Under the pieces are notes generated by a model. That model had not been told where the DNA came from, made no database searches, and was given only the letters and a program-made list of their open reading frames with translations. A stretch of DNA of 5,320 nucleotides from Ramlibacter sp. GTDB taxonomy: Bacteria; Pseudomonadota; Gammaproteobacteria; Burkholderiales; Burkholderiaceae_C. Position 1 is the first letter of the stretch; every line of letters starts with the position of its first letter. This document shows positions 5,216-5,320 of the stretch, in pieces. The position numbers and the translations under genes were made by a program. The stretch is from contig JAMPXR010000208.1 of NCBI GenBank assembly GCA_023701085.1, positions 1 through 5,320 of the forward strand, written 5' to 3'.

Positions 5216-5320
5216 ATGAATCCCGACGCCTCGACCCACGACAAGCCGCTGTTCGAACTGCGCGGGATCAGCAAGTCCTTCCCCGGCGTGCGCGCGCTGG
5301 ATGACGTGTCGTTCGAGATC
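5216..5320 (+). CDS. Sugar-type ABC transporter ATP-binding protein (RbsA/MglA-like), N-terminal part
   Basis: First 35 codons of a gene running off the right edge. After MNPDASTHDK comes PLFELRGISKSFPGVRALDD and then VSFEI. The 'ISK.FPGV.ALD.VSFEI' signature is that of the first ATPase domain of the double-ATPase proteins of CUT2 sugar importers (ribose, galactose, xylose, also autoinducer-2). LivG/LivF proteins normally have 'FGG..A...VS' here, so this is not the missing ATPase of the left-hand Liv-type transporter. The Walker A motif would lie just beyond the edge. ATG 5216 is the only in-frame ATG; there is no clear Shine-Dalgarno. It probably begins a separate operon controlled from the palindromic region upstream. 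Confidence 0.82.
   Translation, partial: MNPDASTHDKPLFELRGISKSFPGVRALDDVSFEI

Noticed and set aside
4763..5239. Minus-strand open frames across the dehydrogenase end and the gap before the ABC ATPase
   Set aside because: The translations are Arg/Ala/Ser-rich without recognisable domains, and overlap known genes on the other strand.
1..5320. CRISPR arrays, tRNA/rRNA genes, insertion sequences or phage genes
   Set aside because: I saw no repeat-spacer pattern, tRNA cloverleaf sequence, transposase-like frame or terminal inverted repeats. Base composition is even except for the promoter region.

Overview
The window is GC-rich, densely coded and strongly biased to G/C in third codon positions. 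Protein content (a LivK-type binding protein with its permease, an SDR, a bicupin, an XRE-cupin regulator and a beta-hydroxyacid dehydrogenase) fits a betaproteobacterium. The overall style suggests Bordetella, Achromobacter or another Alcaligenaceae member, but this is inference from style and gene content; no marker gene is present.

Layout. Minus strand, reading leftwards from about 3228: a two-domain cupin protein (3173-2250), an SDR-fold protein (2175-1474), a secreted branched-chain-amino-acid-type ABC substrate-binding protein (1436-228) and the first 49 codons of a LivH-type permease (147 to the window edge). Gaps are 74, 37 and 80 nt, so this looks like one operon. A 9-bp perfect hairpin lies between binding protein and permease. 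Plus strand, reading rightwards from about 3285: an XRE-HTH/cupin transcription regulator (3304-4068), overlapping by ATGA with a 3-hydroxyisobutyrate-dehydrogenase-like NAD(P) oxidoreductase (4065-4964). After a 251-nt gap carrying three copies of a 7-bp operator-like half-site, a separate unit begins at 5216: the N-terminus of a sugar-type (RbsA/MglA-like) ABC ATPase.

The two transcription units diverge from a 130-bp region (3174-3303) holding a strong-looking sigma70 promoter on the minus strand and a probable promoter on the plus strand with interleaved -35 regions. Two small palindromes also lie there. This is the usual arrangement for a local regulator controlling itself and a divergent catabolic/uptake operon. 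The likely picture is uptake of a small organic (possibly acidic or amino-acid-like) compound by the Liv-type transporter, processing by the bicupin and dehydrogenases, and sensing through the regulator's cupin domain. The substrate cannot be read from the sequence.

The most unusual point is the SDR. By eye alignment it has lost all four residues of the Asn-Ser-Tyr-Lys catalytic tetrad but keeps its nucleotide-binding motif and intact reading frame. The beta-hydroxyacid dehydrogenase also has altered substrate-binding motifs while keeping its catalytic lysine.
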